Source of the DNA: Apostichopus parvimensis
Lineage: Eukaryota; Echinodermata; Holothuroidea; Aspidochirotida; Stichopodidae
Reading direction: 5' to 3'
NCBI GenBank assembly: GCA_000934455.1
Contig: KN889044.1
Location: 39,946-60,558 of the forward strand
DNA length: 20,613 nucleotides
Every line of letters begins with the position of its first letter. Positions within the stretch are counted from its first letter, which is position 1. Both the position numbers and the translations under genes were made by a program. The notes beneath the pieces were generated by a model. That model was not told the DNA's origin. It made no database searches and was given only the letters and a program-made list of their open reading frames with translations. Shown piece by piece: positions 18,615 to 20,613 of this stretch.

Positions 18615-19108
18615 GCTTTCGATACCGCTTAGCTTTAGGGATCGAATGCAGTGACTGTTCGATTCATCTTTCTTCAAAAGTACAAGTTGCTTTTATAATT
18701 ATAAAAATGACTCTTTACGTGTATGAAGTATTTCCAATGGTGTAAATTGTTGGCTGGGATAACAACGATGAAGCTACCGGGAGCTGCAGCACTTTCAGCT
18801 AAGTCTTGGCCTCTTAGCAATTTGAAGCACACACATATATGTCAGACAGAATAATTACTCCTCTTGTAAACCTTGGAATATATCTCAGCACTATATATAT
18901 TGGGTTTGGGGCGGGGAGGGGGTGTAGCCGCAGCGTTTCAGTGATTTATTGTTCTCTCGTAGGAAGATTAAAACACTAATACATCATTATCGTATAGTAC
19001 AATGACTTCGAAATGTTAGTTCATTATTTCCCCTTATATTGTATTGAGGGAGTAATATAATAGAACTGAAGCATATTTTAAGTAATAACATATAAACAAT
19101 ACAAGAGC

Positions 19109-19129
19109 TTTCACTTTGACTTTCACTTT
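19109..19129 (-). promoter_or_regulatory. Tandem IRF-like motif
   Basis: On the - strand AAGTGAAA appears twice, 12 bp apart (TTTCACTT at 19109 and 19121 on the + strand). Paired AANNGAAA is the interferon-regulatory-factor core. No adjacent gene is visible, so function is uncertain. Confidence 0.15.
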
Positions 19130-19365
19130 GAGGTCATTGTTACCGCAGAGAGATAATAGCAGGAAACGAGATTTCTAATCGTAACAACTCGATAATAGCA
19201 TGACCTTTCAGAGGCAGACTTATACAAAAACTGGAAAGGGATTGTCTACAACTAATAATTGCAATACCGATTTCACAAAAGATCATTGTCGAACGTTCTG
19301 TTCCGTTACGTCTCGAATCTCCGAAAGGAGTATATGTGTAATATGCCCAACAGTAATATTTAATA

Positions 19366-19524
19366 AATAATACTTTTAATAATTTAATAGTATTATTAAA
19401 TATGATTAAATAAATCGCCTCGAGCCAATTCTTCTTCCTATTGCCGATTGCTTTGAAAGGAACGACTGCTTGGCGGTAAAGTTAAATAATACTTTGGAAA
19501 AGATCAATTAAAGCATTATTTAAC
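19366..19524. repeat. Two AT-rich hairpins with shared arm sequence
   Basis: Hairpin 1 has arms AATAATACT (19366-19374) and AGTATTATT (19389-19397). Hairpin 2 has arms GTTAAATAATACTTT (19481-19495) and AAAGCATTATTTAAC (19510-19524), with one mismatch. Both loops are 14 nt and both left arms share AATAATACTTT. This looks like a decayed palindromic element such as a MITE. Confidence 0.5.
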
Positions 19525-19799
19525 GTTATGCTTAGTTTGTAAGTACGATAAATCTTTCGTTCGCTATTTTGCTATAAGGAAGACCTAAGTTATTTAATTC
19601 ATGCACCCAACCTGCAATGTACACGAGAGATATGGTATTGTTGTAAGACTGTTGCATGTTTACCATAGCAACAGTTGTCATGAAAATGCATTGTGTGGAA
19701 ATTTCATAAATGTCTATGGTGGTGAGACAGTAATAGTTTGACCAAGATTCCATTTTGAGTTGGGAGAGAGAAGGGTGGCAAGTAATTCAACGTGGCCGT

Positions 19800-19845
19800 T
19801 TGTGTGAGGTGTGTGTGTGTAATGTGTGTGTGAGGCGTGTGGGAG
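19800..19845 (+). repeat. Imperfect GT microsatellite
   Basis: Interrupted GT repeats occur (TGTGTGAGGTGTGTGTGTGT and similar). They are neutral-looking simple sequence. Confidence 0.85.
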
Positions 19846-20403
19846 AGTGCTTACAAAGATGGTCGCACATTTCCTCCTAAACTGTCATGTCGTTGTGTAA
19901 CGTCGTTGTTTGTTTCATAGCGCCACCAATTTTGTTAACTGAAGAAAAAGGCTAGCTTTACGCTCGATTGCGATCACGCCGTAAACATTAGTGTTTCGAA
20001 TATTCTGCCCTAATTAGATACAGTTGGTAAGTGAGATGTTATTGACACTATTTTAACGGCTGAATGACCCTGGGGGCAGTGGGGGTTGTTTCAAAAGACT
20101 AATTCATAAGAGAAGCATCAATATGTAATACAACATTGTACGAGACAATGCCATATACAGCTAAACAAAAGGTGTAGTTCCTCTGCGATTTATGGCAATA
20201 ACAACACAACATTTTTAACATAACGCGCATGCCAAAATGAGAAGATGGCCGATATCATTAGTACCATTTAGCTAAGATATCAAAGTATGAACAATAACTG
20301 TGATTGATTAATGGAGAACATCATAGATCACGTGGTCAGTTTAACTTTGAAAATATGTGCGAAGAAGCTTGTCGTGACGTCATAGTCGTCATGTAACCAA
20401 CAT

Positions 20404-20613
20404 TTAAAATAAAATCTGCAACTCCATAAACTACATTCTTATATTTTTGGAATTATGCCTTATTTTTCAATACAGTTATTTGCAAACAACAAATTCAACA
20501 TTTTTATTTATTTATTTGATTTAAAATAAAATCTGCAACTCCATGAACTACATTCTTATATTTATGGAATTATGCCATATTTTTCAATACAGTTATTTGC
20601 AAACAACAAATTC
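20404..20613 (+). repeat. 117-bp tandem repeat at the right edge
   Basis: TTAAAATAAAATCTGCAACT begins at 20404 and again at 20521. Over 93 bp the copies differ at only a few positions (such as CCATAAAC versus CCATGAAC), and the window ends inside copy two. The unit also has a TTTATTTATTTATTTG spacer at about 20505-20519. The array probably continues beyond the window. Confidence 0.9.

Noticed and set aside
18630..18668. TGTTCGATTC, similar to a tRNA T-loop
   Set aside because: Box A-like sequence upstream is too close and the stems do not pair, so no tRNA is called.
1..20613. CRISPR array, bacterial operons, rRNA genes or transposon proteins
   Set aside because: No regularly spaced short repeats with unique spacers, no operon-like frames, no rRNA-like sequence, and no reverse transcriptase or transposase motifs were seen on either strand.

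Overview
This is AT-rich animal (metazoan) nuclear DNA with intron-split genes, simple repeats and long non-coding stretches. No prokaryotic, organellar or viral gene organisation is visible. The main gene combines phase-1 immunoglobulin-like exons, one large NACHT exon and small leucine-rich-repeat (LRR) exons. Large NLR repertoires are known from echinoderms and amphioxus, so a marine invertebrate deuterostome is my best guess, perhaps a sea cucumber. That placement is inference from style and not a database result.

The centre of the window (about 3307-11953, + strand) holds one gene that I rebuilt as ten coding exons with matching reading phases at every junction. It gives a predicted protein of 1034 residues. 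In order it has: a signal peptide (exon 1); an Ig-like domain lacking the second canonical cysteine (exon 2); a cysteine-rich Ig-like domain (exon 3); a short stalk plus one transmembrane helix (exon 4); two very small juxtamembrane exons (5 and 6); a complete NACHT NTPase module with Walker A, Walker B, an NLR-type sensor-1 arginine and C-terminal helical motifs (exon 7); two short LRR-like exons (8 and 9); and a tentative last exon (10). NLRs are normally cytosolic, so a cell-surface Ig receptor joined through the membrane to an intracellular NACHT-LRR engine is the most remarkable item here. The natural inference is that ligand binding outside the cell triggers NACHT oligomerisation inside.

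The left part (1-2340) appears to hold the end-proximal exons of a second, divergent gene on the - strand. The best evidence is a 108-nt phase 1-1 exon (651-544) encoding a clear transmembrane helix between good splice sites. A 28-nt in-phase exon (324-297) follows it. An exon with a fibronectin-III-like pattern may lie upstream (starting at 1367). Between the two genes is a candidate core promoter (TATA box at 2313, initiator at 2340, a TATCGATA element at 2287) and one kappaB-like site.

The right part (about 12000-20613) looks gene-poor. It holds a likely poly(A) signal for the receptor gene, a dense cluster of AGTACT motifs (15.8-16.6 kb) that may be a decayed DNA transposon, AT-rich hairpins, homopolymer and microsatellite tracts, and a 117-bp tandem repeat running off the right edge. 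Intron 2 of the receptor gene carries a separate tandem repeat of about 240 bp.
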